Source of the DNA: Tigriopus japonicus
Lineage: Eukaryota; Arthropoda; Copepoda; Harpacticoida; Harpacticidae
NCBI GenBank assembly: GCA_010645155.1
Contig: CM021317.1
Span: 12,425,263 to 12,489,262 of the forward strand
Reading direction: 5' to 3'
DNA: 64,000 nt
Positions within the stretch are counted from its first letter, which is position 1; the number at the start of each line of letters is the position of its first letter. The position numbers and the translations under genes were made by a program. Below are positions 45,184-57,206 of the stretch, in pieces. The notes under the pieces are model-generated. The model saw nothing but the letters and a program-made list of their open reading frames with translations, did not search any database and was not told the origin of the DNA.

Positions 45184-47145
45184 TAATTTGCTCAGCCCAG
45201 TTTGGTAAATCCAAGTTTTTCCCATTTAAGCATCCATTCAATGATTCTAGGTCCTTGGAAGCGATCTATATTTTAAGTCATGATACCTCTGCTTACACCT
45301 GGTCGATAACGTGCTCAGTTTATTTGTTAGAAAATGAGTTATCTAAAATCATATACATTACATTTTGCTTAAACTAGTTTTTGTCAAAACTATCATTCAT
45401 TTCTCTGTATTGGCAACATTTTGAAATAATGATTTGATTCTTTAGAATCCACTGAACGAATCCGCATCCTTAAATTATTGTTTGGATCTATGTAAAGTCC
45501 TCTTTTTGTCACATAAAAAGACTTCCTTAATTGCTTAATCACCCTGAAAATAAATTTTGTGCATTTCTGACCCAATTCGAGCCAAAGTATCTTTACGTGT
45601 AATATCAAACGTTTCAATGGACTTAGAATCATTGAATGGACGCATAAATGGGAAAAATCTGGATTCATCAAAATGGGCTGAGCAACGGAGCACAGCCAAC
45701 GGCCTTGCATTACCGCTAGCGGTATGATTTAAAAACGCTCACTTGAGCAACCTTTGTCATGGCCCATTGTGCGTTTTCCATAATTCTTTTAAAGCCTTCT
45801 CCAATCTTTTTTTCTTCATTCTTCTTATTACCCTCGATAAATTTTCTTAAAAAATTCTGTGTGGTCAGCTTAATTTTTTGTGTCTGGGAGATGCATGTTA
45901 CATTAATCGAGTTCCACCCTGTTTTGGCTTTTTAATGCTTTCAGGCTTCTATAATGATCAATGACCCTAGATCAAAGCAAGTTTCTACGCAGTTGATGTT
46001 CAATCAAAAACTTAGTAAAATAATGTCCCAACAAGCTTAAAATACCCTTGAAGTCAACATTGGGCGCATGCTTGTAACGTGCTTTTGATCAGACAAAACA
46101 TACAAGCTAATGATAATTGTGTCAGCATCATGTGAGGAGAAGGAATTAATGTTTGCTTATCATCTTTCATACAGTACTGTCAAATTTCAAATTTTTGAAA
46201 AGACTTGTCTACTAGTCTACTAGACTACTAGTCTACAGTAGGTCTTCTAGTTCATTAAAAAACCGAACTATTTGTATGATTAGCCTTTACCTAAATATTT
46301 TACATACTCTAGAAAGGTCTTCATGAAAGAAATTAAATTTTTGCAGTTTTGGTTGAACAAAAATTGGAGATACTTTTGTCCCACCTTTTCAATACTGTTC
46401 TGTGCGTAAATCAATAACAGTGCAATGAAAAAATTCTAGTATGTTCACTTGCGATATCATTATTTCACTCGTCTATTCTAATGTTTTACCATTCTAAAGT
46501 GTGAATTTTAAATGCTTTATAAAATCTTACATGTGTTTAAAATATTTGATACGCCATGCACCAGCTACGATGAAGCTTTGTACTAATCTTCCTTAATCGC
46601 TTGTACATGTGAAGAAAAATGAAATTAATTACAATTTGAAGATAACAAGGTAATTGTTATTGTTAGATTACCATTTTGAAAGTAATAGGTGCATATAAAG
46701 TCAGAATCTAAATAACGGCTCCACTAAAATATCATTTTTGTTTTCATCAATAGGGATTGCAAAAAGAGTAAACGAGCGTGTCCCTTTGTTAATTCCAAAT
46801 GGGTGAAATTCGGTGTGTTTTAGAGCATGTTCCTTTCCTTTTTTTCATCGTCTGGGATTTTAAGGGCTTTTCAATCCCAAAAATTCATTTTCATGAGCCC
46901 TATTTAGGTAACCAGAGATGCAGTTTAGACCATTCATAATTAAGAGATTATGAAAACATATGCAATCGACGCCAATTTATTTCAAGCAAGATTATTCTTT
47001 TATTTAATCAAATCAAATAATCAAATAATCAAATATAAATCTTTTATTTTCTTTAAATATGATGGTTGCAACCAGCAAAGCAACATACATAAATCCAATG
47101 GAGAAAGTTCACTCACGAAACAAAAGGTCAACTTTTGTCATTCCA
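45184..47145. other. Intergenic, AT-rich
   Basis: No gene recognised. A short near-palindromic CTACTAGT cluster is at about 46208-46240. The right end carries the 3' untranslated region of the minus-strand polyprotein gene. Confidence 0.5.
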
Positions 47146-48794
47146 TTAAAAGAAACCGCCAAAATGGTGACCTCCATGCCCATGCCCGTGTCCATGTCCG
47201 TGCCCATGTCCATGATGGTGAATAGGTTTGAGGACAAACACATGTTCCTCAATGGAAATGTTAACTCGTCCTCGTTTCCCACCTCGTCGGCCTTTTCGTC
47301 CGGGACTTCGTTTGGATCGAGATTTTTTCTCAGCCAAGTATTCAGCTTCTTCGACGGTCAGTGGAGATCCATCTGATTTATTGACCACCTTCAGTTCCCC
47401 GTCTTGAAATACTACCAAAGGAATTCCATTAGCTGATTGGATTGTCTCTCGTTTAGTTCGATGAAAGTCTGGGGTTCCAAAGGAAAATTGATCACCCCCA
47501 AGTTCGACAAAGTCATCGAAGAAATCTTCGTTGAAGCTTCTTTTTTGACGAGGTTGTTCTTTGTAGACCACAGGTGTGCCATCGTCATTCAAGAGCTCCA
47601 TTGGTTGTCCATCCTCACCAAAGGCCAAAATTGGGATCTCAACTGCAGACGCTTCTTCAGTTTCAGATTGTCTCTTTTTGCGATGGAAATCCGGGGCAAA
47701 TTCGTGAGCTTGTTCATCTCCTCCCAATTCTACGAAATCGTCAAAGAAATCCTCGTTGAAGCTTCTCTTTTGGCGGGGTTGTTCTTTGTAGATCACCAGT
47801 GTTCCATCGTCGTTCAAAAGTTCCATTGGTTGTCCATCCTCGTTGAAGACCACAATTGGGATTTCAATTGGTGCAGTTTCACTGGCTTCCGTTTGTCTCT
47901 TTTTCCGATGGAAATCTGGCGCAAATTCATGAGCATGTTCATCGCCTCCTAATTCGACAAAGTCGTCAAAAAAATCTTCATTGAAGCTTCGTTTGGGTCG
48001 GTTCTGGTGTTCTTTGTAGACCACAGGAGTGCCATCATCATTTAAGAGTTCCATTGGTTGTCCATCTTCGCCAAAGGCCAAAATTGGTATCTCAACGGCA
48101 GATGTCTCGTCACTTTCGGCTTGTCTCTTCTTGCGATGGAAATCTGGAGCAAATTCATGGGCGTGTTCGTCTCCTCCTAATTCGACAAAGTCATCGAAAA
48201 AGTCTTCATTGAAGCTCCTTTTTTGACGGATTTGCTCCTTGTGGATCACAGGGGTTCCATCGTCGTTCAAAAGCTCCATCGGTTGGCTATCTTCGCCAAA
48301 CACAAGAATTGGGATTTCAACCTCAGATGTCTCTGCAGTTTCGGCCTCTCTTTTGGTGATTTCTTTCACGTCTTGAGCGTCTTCGCCTAAAAGAACTGGG
48401 CTGCCATCGTCGTGTTTAATAATGGTTGGTTCGCCATTCTGGAACACCACCAAAGGAATGGCAGTCTCAGACGAACTTCGTTTGGCTCGTTCAACTTCTT
48501 CATCATCACCGTTGTCTCTGTTTCGTCCCAATATCTTTGGAGCCGGCTCAGAATTCTGGAATTTGCTGGATTTGGATAGGAAGTCTGAGGAAGCTGAAGG
48601 AGATTCCATAGGGTGGCCTAGTGTGCCAAGGGCTCCCAAGATGAGAGCAAAGATTATAACCTGTAAAAAAAATGCAATTTTGCTTTGCTTTCAGGGGCTG
48701 TTCATCGTTCGAATATTACGGTACAATGAGAAATATTCGCAAGCTTGATGTTTTAATTTTTGTTGCGACTTCAGGAGGTACTTACTCGATTCAT
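47146..48794 (-). CDS. Unrecognised secreted polyprotein with four repeated peptides and furin-type sites
   Basis: Two exons, 48794-48786 (ATG AAT CGA) and 48660-47146, 507 aa. The signal peptide reads MNRVIIFALILGALGTLG. A unit of about 73 residues is repeated four times: a conserved EIPIL.FGEDGQPMELLNDDG part, a furin-type site (RQKR or RPKR), then an acidic peptide of about 27 residues beginning SFNEDFFDDFVELGGDE, then RKKR or RTKR. The C-terminus is basic (SPGRKGRRGGKRGR) and ends in a run of about seven HG dipeptides, a likely metal-binding tail. The layout is that of a precursor cut into several copies of one peptide, but I know no family with this sequence. No cysteines are seen in the mature part. 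The gene is divergent from the secreted protein at 49349. Confidence 0.82.
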
Positions 48795-48824
48795 ATTGAT
48801 GGTATGCAATGGTTGTTATTGAAC

Positions 48825-48858
48825 TGATGCTGTGGTAGAGATTGAAACAGTTTATATA
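48825..48858 (-). promoter_or_regulatory. TATA box and TCAGTT initiator of the polyprotein gene
   Basis: On the minus strand TATATAA lies at 48858-48852 and TCAGTT starts at 48827, with the initiator A 33 bp from the TATA start. This is the same core promoter layout as the 42379 peptide gene. Confidence 0.75.
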
Positions 48859-49348
48859 GTAAAAACGCGGACACCGTTCGCCTGCAAGTAAAACTACATA
48901 AGAGCACTCTCAAGTTTCAACAAGGAACCATTGTAGCTGAAAATTTCTGCTCGGACACACAGGGAAGCAACAAGATGTGACTTTTCGATAGGATCCGCTG
49001 TAATGCCAATCGAAGTGCAAGGAAAACTGCGATAAAGAGACGAAAATGAGGAAGTTTGGAAGTGTTATTAAGGATGAAATGACAAATGTCCATTTTGCAC
49101 AAAATCACACTCGGAACAAGCACAGTTCAATGTTAAATGTGGGAAGAAAATTAACATCGCCCTTTGAGGAATCTCATGTTGGATGAAGTTGCATTCAAGA
49201 TTTTCTTGCTCTCAAGGAGTCATGCAAATTTCAAAAGCCATCTCAGAATGAATGAAATTCCTAATCACGCAATGGGAATAACTATTCTTGGGCAACAAAA
49301 CCCAAACGATTGCCATTGCTTTGTCGTCAAACATCGGAGGAGGTGATC
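48859..49348. other. Divergent intergenic region between two secreted-protein genes
   Basis: About 490 bp shared by the promoters of the polyprotein (minus) and the Tyr/Met-rich protein (plus). No TATA box is clear on the plus side. Confidence 0.5.
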
Positions 49349-51820
49349 ATGAAACAAATTGTGTGTTTGATTATTGTCGTCTTTTGTGGACTTGGAGAAG
49401 CTCAAGTTCAACCTTTGATTCCGATTCATCCGTCATTGCAAGGACACCTTTTGCGTAGTCGAAGAGATGAGATTCTACCCAATTACCAACCAACGGACTC
49501 CCATCCAACCTATAGTGATAACGGATATCCGCAAAAATCTCTGAGTCATCCCACATACGTGGAAGTCCAGACTACCCCAAAATATGGAGAGGATCTGCCC
49601 TCATATGAAGTTCATAATCATTTGCAATCCTATGGGGAAAGTCTTTCACCAACTATTGAGGCCCATTCAGCGCCTTATGAGGTGCAACACTCTCACCAAC
49701 TTGATGTGGAACCTAATTATCACACAGAAGACCATCTGTCCTCAAATTATGGGGATATGCTTGACTATCCCAATTACTCCTCCGCTTTGGAATACGAAGA
49801 GGACATTCAAAACATCCCCAATTATCTTCCGTCCTCAGAGATCAAAGAGCCGTACGATAACCTTCCAAGTTATGTAAATGAACAATCAGAGGATGGTTAT
49901 CCAAGTGATGAAGCAAACCAAGCAACCATTTACAATCAGCCACAGAATCCAGAGTATGTGGAGAATTCGCTCCAATATCATGAAGAATTGGCGTACCAAG
50001 AGAGTCAAGAGTTGCCTCTTTATAGCTCAGCATCAATCAGAAAACCAGATCACGATCACGAACATGAACTTGACCAATACAAGCCACAGAATGGAGGATC
50101 TTCAGAGTATGAAGACAGTGATGTGCTAAGTAATTACGCCTCAACTCTGTCAGAAGTTCCAGTTGGAGGGGACTATGAAAACCACTATTATAAAGAAACA
50201 GAGACGCAAGAATATGAAGGATCAATTCAACATTATGAGGAGCATTACCCAGAGAACCATGATTTCCCAAGCTATGAACCGAAGGGTGATGAGGAGACAG
50301 TCTCACAACCTTACGAGGAACCAAACAATTCACCGTATTACCAAGAGGATTACGAATCCCTGCCTTTCTATAAAGCTGTTGAATCTGAGGAGAAACCCCT
50401 TCAACAATATGAAATATCCCCTGATGCCGAGGTAGAGTCCCCATATGTCAAGGAACCAAATCAAAATTATCCTCAATACTACGAAAGTGATGAATTACCC
50501 GCGTATACTGTTGACCACCCACATCAGGATCCAGTTCATGACGATGATGTGGCATACCCATATCCAGTCGAGTCAATCTATGCAGAACCCAGTGCCTACG
50601 AAGAGCCCACAACACGTCATTACTCTATTGAAGACCAATACGCTGCCCCAAGTGTTGAGTATTTCAGTCCACCAGCAGTGACTTATCAGCAACCACCAAC
50701 CACTTATGCGGCTCCAGGATCCTATTCAGCGCCGGAGGAGACCATGCCGGCCACGGATTATGTAGCTCCAGGGGAATATCCTCAACCGGTAGCTAATCCT
50801 GTAACAATTACACCAACAACGACCACTGCTACTACTACCACCTCGACGACTACAACAACCCCAACCGCTCCCATACCTACGACTGAAATTCCGGTTGAAA
50901 GCGACAGAAGCGACTCGTTTCAGGTAGTTTCCCTTCTAACAATCCAATTAAGAATTTAATCCTTGAATTTCCCATCATTTTCGTTGTAGAAAATTACCTT
51001 GACTCTGGTCCAATCCTTAACCACGTTGATTGCGAATGTCCTGACAAACCCTCCTCCAACAAAGGAACCAGTAGCTCAAACCACACCCTCACCTACAACA
51101 CTTGCCCCTGTAACAACAACCTTGCCACCTCCACCAACGACAACGGTCCCTCCAACTACAGCTTCTTCATTGCCTCCTTCTTCAAAAGCTCCTGAACCTG
51201 GGACGACGCCAATGCCAGCACCAGTTCTATTACCAACTCCCCCACCTACCACATTAGCTCCCCCACCACCCCCTTCCACGCCCACTCCGACATCAACCTC
51301 CCCATCTACAACCCCCATATCTATAGTCCCAATTCTTCCACAAGCACCGGAAAAGATGGAACAAATGCCTGAGGCAATAGAAAAAATGCCAAAACAGATG
51401 CCACCTAAAATGGATGCAATACCAGAGAAAATGGAAGCCATGCCACCAAAGATGGAAGATATGCCGAAAAAGATGGAAGATATGCCGAAAAAGATGGAAG
51501 ATATGCCGAAAAAGATGGAAGAAATGCCAAAAAAGATGGACGATATGCCGAAAAACATAGACAAAATGCCAGATGAAATGGAAAAATCGCCTGAGAATAT
51601 GGAAAAAATGCCGGTGAAAATGGATAAAATGATGCCGGAGTTGGCGGGAATGCCAAAGGATATGAATAAGATGCCACCCAAAGAAATGGAAAAAATGCCT
51701 GAGAAAATAATGGCCATGCCGAAGACCATGGCCGAAGCCACCACGCCCACTTCGACTTTGGAGCAAGCGGTTAAGGACCTGGACGACTTGATTCAACAAC
51801 TATCCTCTCTTGCTGGATAA
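49349..51820 (+). CDS. Unrecognised secreted Tyr/Pro/Thr-rich protein with Met-Pro-Lys repeats
   Basis: Two exons, 49349-50923 and 50990-51820, phase 0, 801 aa. The signal peptide is MKQIVCLIIVVFCGLGEAQ; a furin-type RSRR lies at about residue 37. Residues about 40-480 are acidic and rich in Tyr, Pro, Glu and Ser with loose repeats of the kind LPSYE, SPYYQE and DLPSYEV. Then come Tyr/Ala/Pro repeats (TYAAPGSYSAPEE), a Thr-rich mucin-like block, and after the intron a Pro/Thr block (TTLPPPPTTTVPP). The last 100 residues are tandem 7-residue units such as EDMPKKM, three of them identical at DNA level. It looks like an extracellular structural, cement or mucin protein, but no named domain is present. 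Upstream in-frame codons exist; the ATG before the signal peptide was chosen. Confidence 0.8.
51349..51740 (+). repeat. Met-Pro-Lys coding minisatellite
   Basis: A 21-bp coding unit (GATATGCCGAAAAAGATGGA and one more base) is tandemly repeated, perfect in about 51462-51525 and degenerate outside. It encodes DMPKKME and variants. The perfect core suggests recent slippage or unequal exchange. Confidence 0.85.
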
Positions 51821-53264
51821 AACACCTAACCCAAAATCTTAGTCCCAAGTCCCAACCTCAACTGTTTTTAACCTATCTTTAGCTGCCATGACATTTTTGC
51901 CCAAATTTTCTTACATTTTTTTGAAGATAAGGTGGAAAAATCTGCAAAGTACGTATCAATTTTAACTAAGAAGGTAAGCCCCAGATTGGGAAAACAAATC
52001 TTTGAATTCCAAAACTGTCCCGTACTTGCCCTTTAAACTTTTCCCTCTCTTAAGGGTTGCGAAAAACACATTAGTTGAGTCATTTTTCGCAATCTTTTAT
52101 TCGGGTCGTAAGTTGCATTATTTTAGTTCATCTTAGCTTTTCTAGTAAACTGGTGACATGTATAAGTGAATGATAAAGGAAATGGAAATTTTGATCTTTT
52201 GACCTATTATACTATACAATATGCGTCAAATTTGTCGACCCTGGTTCTCTTTCTCAGAAGAAAATTCTCCTTTTCCCAACGGAAACGTCGTTCATCCGCC
52301 CGCTCAGCCAGAAAAACCTGTCAAACAACTACTAGCCCGTCTCTTTTCTCTGTGGTTGCCACTCGTTCTCAGGAAATCAGTCCTCCATGAACCAGGGTTG
52401 GTTCGTAAGAAATTCTCCAGTTTCTAATGGATAAATTGTCTTTGTAAGCCAACATAAATGTTTGCATTATGTTTTTCAAGTTCAGCTTTTATTATTTCAT
52501 TTTAAATGCATATTTGCTGGATTCAACCCTGATCAATATGTTGGATCTTCTGTTGTTCATGACATTTTTCCATTTGCATGGGTGCTGAATTGCGTATTTT
52601 AGAGATGATTTTGCGAAGATCAATGTTTCCTAAGCATTACGCAATTATCGTTGGTTAGGGAATGCATAGCACTTGCAAAAATATTGGAAAATAACACCTT
52701 CTTGTTTATGGAATGCAATCTTCAGGTTTGATCTGAAAAATGGTGTCAATAAAAATAATATTGGGAAACAAATTCTGCTTAGCTTCTCAAAAAAAANNNN
52801 NNNAATTCTCAAACTTAGGTTGCTTGGAATAATTTGTTTCTTGTTTTTCTTGGGTGCGCTAAGAAGGAACAACCTTAAACTGGGTGTATTTCTTGAAAAA
52901 GTAACAGATAATTTCTAACAAATAATGACAAGTTTGAATTCTTTTGATGTATCTTCAAATAGTTGGCTTTGATCCAATCTTTATATTCCCCTCTAAAATG
53001 ACTATTTTGCCTTGATCATTTCAGTTTTTCTTCCTTTTCCCCTGGTAAAGCAAGTTTGAATTGTCATTTATGCATAGAAGTGGGAAAAAATACTAAGTGT
53101 TGAACATCCCAGGATTGTCTTGGGCCAAGTAGAAGTAGTACCTAATACAAAATTAACCCTTCATTCTCAAATCAATTGTAATCAATTTTAACAATTTTCA
53201 CGAATTACAAAACAAAATGTCGTTTTCAATCTTCCTGTGAAGAACCAAGAACCCTGGAACTAAC
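51821..53264. other. Intergenic, AT-rich, includes a 7-N gap
   Basis: No gene recognised. Seven N at 52797-52803 after an A-run mark a small assembly gap. Confidence 0.55.
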
Positions 53265-53272
53265 CACATAAC

Positions 53273-53824
53273 TTGGGCCCGGAAATATTTTTTAAAAATA
53301 TAAAATACCTCAAAAATATTTCTCCGTTTTTGCTCATTTTTAAAAGTATTTTGGCTGTGTAAGGAAATTATGAATACTATCTTGAATATTTGAGTCAGAA
53401 AAAATATTTCATGCAAAATTGAGGAAAATAAATGAATGACCAAAGGTCAAGAGGGCTTTCCCAAAATGCACCCAAAATACAAGAATTTTTACAAAATGGC
53501 ATTTGTATTGAGATTAGACATTCACAACCAAAACTACTGTCAAACGCGAAATAAATTGTGCCATCTATTGCGGCAAATTGAAAATTGTATCGTTAAATCA
53601 CTTATTGCCAAGCATGCTTCCAAAACCGGTCAAATACATCAAATTCACCAAAATAAATTTGGAAAATCCGTGCACACAAACAAAAATACCAAATAATGGC
53701 GTTGTCAAAAAATATTTCTTAAATATCCGGCTTTTTTCAAATGTTTAGCAAATATCTAGGGCTTTTGAATAAAACATATATTGGATATTTTGACACTTTT
53801 TGCGAATATTTTTTCCGGGCCCTA
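53273..53824. mobile_element. hAT-like MITE with 8-bp near-duplication
   Basis: The left end reads TTGGGCCCGGAAATATTTTT and the reverse complement of the right TAGGGCCCGGAAAAAATATT. CACATAAC (53265-53272) and CCCATAAC (53825-53832) flank it, 7 of 8 identical. The 552-bp interior is AT-rich with no named domain. Confidence 0.65.
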
Positions 53825-53832
53825 CCCATAAC

Positions 53833-54196
53833 CAATCGAGCTGCAACCAACACTGCCAATGAGCATATGGCTTTACCACCACCACCACCATCCTCATCAT
53901 CTTTTTACCAGAGCAGAGTAGGAGCGTTGGCCACCTCCCTAGTGTGCGTGCAGACTGCAGAGTGCCCCGTTTGGCCCACAGAGTGATAGAAGACGCTTAA
54001 CTTACTACTTACGGAGTGGTTCGTTACTTGGCTTGTCGCCCTTGTGAGGTCGTCTTTAAAGGTTGCCAGGGTTTAAGGCCATCTTAGAACCCGTGAAGAC
54101 CGGCTGGACTGACCTTCAGCTTGTCGGTGACCGTGTGAGTGAGTGTGGACCCGTCAGTTATTGGAACGTAAGAAAGCCCATTGAGTTGTCGGCAAG
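53833..54196 (+). other. Innexin upstream region and leader
   Basis: G/C content rises before the innexin ATG. A TCAGTT initiator-like site lies at about 54145-54151. No TATA box is clear. Confidence 0.45.
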
Positions 54197-55476
54197 ATGT
54201 TGGGCTTGTTCAAGCAACTCCAGGATTTTCTTAAGTTCGACCAGGTCTGGATCGACAATAACATCTTCAGGCTCCACTACAAGGGCACGGTCATCGTGTT
54301 CGTCTTGGCTAGTTTGTTGGTCACTTCCAGACAATACATCGGAGATCCCATTGATTGCATGGTCGATGGCATTCCCGGAGGTATCATGGACACCTATTGT
54401 TGGATCCATTCCACATTTTCCATTCCCACGAGGTATATAGCAAACCGGTTTTAGGTGGATTTGGACTCGCTCTGACCTAAGATTTAAATTTTACTTTTTT
54501 TATAGATGGAAGATTAAGCAAGGTGAAGACGCGCCCCATCCGGGTGTGGCTCCATTGGCCGACTTGAATGATGGAGAGAAAGTAACGCACCACGCTTACT
54601 ACCAGTGGGTGTGCTTCTTTTTGTTCTTCGAGGCCATCCTCTTCTATATTCCCCGATACCTCTGGAAAACCTCTGAAGGGGGCAAAATCAAGATGCTGGT
54701 TCAAGGTAATACATCCTAAATCCTTTCTGTTCAACCTCATCTGACTCTTTATCATTCATGTTCTAGACCTGATGGAACCCATGATTGATGAGGATGGCAA
54801 ACAATCTCAAATCGATACCATCGTCAAGTATTTCCGGGGTACCCGGGGCACCCATGGGCTCTACGCCTTCCGGTATTTCGCTTGCGAGGTCCTCAACTTC
54901 ATCAATATCATCCTTCAAATCTACTTCATCGACTTCTTCTTGGGCTACGAGTTCAGTACCTACGGTTTGGACGTCTTGAGCTTCTCTGAGATGGAACCTG
55001 AGAGTCGGGGCGATCCCATGCATATCGTTTTCCCCAAGGTGACCAAGTGTACCTTCAACAAGTACGGTCCCTCAGGAACCATTGAACCCAAAGACGGTCT
55101 TTGCGTTTTGCCTTTGAACATCATCAACGAGAAGATGTTCATCTTCATCTGGTTCTGGTTGGTCATTGTGGCTATTGTCACCGGGATCTTCTTGCTCTAC
55201 CGTATTGCGGTTCTTCTTGGCCCTCAAATCCGAGTTGCCCTCATCACTGTCAAGGGCAGTAAGTCCACCAAACGATCTGATGTGGAAGCCATTTTGGACC
55301 CGGCCTCTCTATCCTTCACGGAGAAATTGGGAGATTGGTTGGTGCTCTACTTTGTGTGCAAGAATCTTGATGCCCTCACCGTCAATGATCTCATCCGTCA
55401 TATTCATAAGAGCGAGGCCGGCGACAATTCCAATACGGAGACGCTCAAAATGAAGCCTCAATCCTCGCAGGTGTAA
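54197..55476 (+). CDS. Innexin gap-junction channel protein
   Basis: Forms invertebrate gap junctions and hemichannels in the plasma membrane. Three exons, 54197-54432, 54506-54705 and 54767-55476, with matching phases, 381 aa, the usual innexin length. The signature YYQWVCFFLFFEAILFYIPR (YYQWV at the start of TM2) is intact. TM1 follows IFRLHYKGT, the first extracellular loop has IDCMVDG and DTYCWIHSTF (paired cysteines), the second has KCTFNKYGPSG and GLCVLPLN. TM4 is IFIWFWLVIVAIVTGIFLLY. The C-terminal tail is short and Ser/Lys-rich, ending SSQV, possibly a PDZ ligand. It resembles the inx2/shakB group, but the subfamily is not resolved. Confidence 0.96.
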
Positions 55477-57206
55477 AAGCCGCTCAAGAGGCAGCTTGCA
55501 ATTGCAGTTATCACCACCTTCCTAAACCTGGATTTCCTTTTTGATGAGCTCTATTTAAGCCCATCCATCGATCAAAGTGACGACATACCTTGATTGGTTT
55601 GTCCTCAAGAAGGAAGCTCCAGAATTACTAAGAAACCAAGAGATTCAATCTGAGATAATTTGAGAACAAGTTACAAATTCCTTTGTACGTATTTTTTGTA
55701 CCCAATATTTTTTCACCAATCACACTTTTTGTACAACAAAAAGATCTGAGATACTTTTGAGAACAATTTTTGATACCATATTTTCATACATGCCCAAACC
55801 AACCTAGTTTTAAGAACTTAGTCTAATAAGTTAATAAACCAAACTGATCAAACCATATTGAAGCTGCCATTTTTTTATCGAGATAGCAATTCCAGTTTGT
55901 CTTCTTTCAACATTTCTTCAAATTATCAGGAATGAGTCCGGATCGGCCATGAACTGGCACAGTATGGGATCAGAACCGGTCGGTGCTCCGCTCGTCGTGA
56001 ATCGGTTCCAAAACGGCCCTGACCCAAAACCGAAAAATTTAGGCCCGACCTATCCCTACAAATTAGGAGTTGCTCTGACAATTTTCTTAGAAATGATAGA
56101 GCATCTTTAATCACGTATGATCTACCAAAGACAAGCAATGTAATTTTAGTTAGTGAAAATAGATTTTCTGCTACAATTTTCAAAAATCAAGATATATCTA
56201 TGCAAGGACCAATTTTGTGCTACCGTTAAAAAAATGTTGCCAATCGGCCCTGTTTTGGAAGAAATTTCAATCCGTTAAAGTTGATGAGCATAATAATTTG
56301 TCATGAAAATGAAGATTCTTCTATCCGGAGAAGAAATGACAAAATACTATTTTTTTTTGTTTTTTAATGCAATGGCATTGCTAACGATGATATTGTTTAT
56401 TGTGAATAGTTTTGTGCAGGTATCATTTCGTCAATCAAATTTTCAGCAAACATGTTCAAGGACTCTAGAGCATTATTAAAGGGTCCATGGAATTGTTTTT
56501 TTTTGTGCCAGGTTTTTAATTTCAAAAGAAGGAAATTCCCATTGCATTTACATCGCCTGTATGAAATTTCCATGATGAAATTAACCACTCAAAAATTACG
56601 AGATTAGAGCAAAGTTGGAGGTATAAAAAAGGAAGTTTGGGTAGGCAATGAAATGACAAATAGGGGTAAAGAAACTACGAAGGCGTTGGTTATTAACTCC
56701 TGGAGGTCTTGAGCTTCAATTTAAAACTTCACTCACATTTCATACACGAAAGCTCTGATTTCCTTCAAGAATTGAAAAGAATAACGTATTCCCATGATAT
56801 GCCATGACGCTATACCGCGGCTTTTTTTTTCGTTAATTTGGAAGAACCACACATTTATCTAGTCCTAAGCTTTGACAAGTTGCTAATGTTAGGGGCGTAA
56901 CAATGATTATGCGATTCGCTCCAGGTCTCGTAGATGTTTTTGAATAAAGAGTGTCCGAAAAGTACTGTTTTTCAGTCATTATATTGCCATAATTTGATTT
57001 AAGCTTATCTTGCCATTACGATGGGTTAAATCTGACCCATCAACAACTGTTCGCACAAGAAAGATTGAACGACCATGGTTCGGCAAAGTCTCCAACGATT
57101 AACTACAAACTGTTCAGTGATGCTGAATCTTTTTTCCTCAAATCCCCACTTCTCAACTGGCCAAGTCCCCGTTCCCCACCAGAAAATATGATCGTTAAAA
57201 ACAGTT
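55477..57206. other. Intergenic, innexin 3' side
   Basis: Holds the innexin 3' untranslated region, one short hAT-like MITE (55927-56058) and otherwise nothing recognised. Confidence 0.5.
55927..56058. mobile_element. Very short hAT-like MITE (132 bp)
   Basis: Left end CAGGAATGAGTCCGGATC; reverse complement of the right end TAGGGATAGGTCGGGCC, imperfect inverted repeats. CAAATTAT (55919-55926) and CAAATTAG (56059-56066) flank it, 7 of 8 identical, fitting a hAT-type insertion. Confidence 0.55.

Noticed and set aside
46208..46245. CTACTAGT near-palindrome
   Set aside because: Short simple repeat, probably slippage; no flanking structure.
51076..51799. Two long minus-strand open frames (224 and 168 codons)
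   Set aside because: Shadows of the Met-Pro-Lys and Pro/Thr repeats of the plus-strand secreted protein; their repeats mirror the coding minisatellite.
52238..52398. Inverted ACCCTGGTTC/GAACCAGGGT pair 160 bp apart
   Set aside because: Ten bases only, no matching flanking duplication, no second copy seen.
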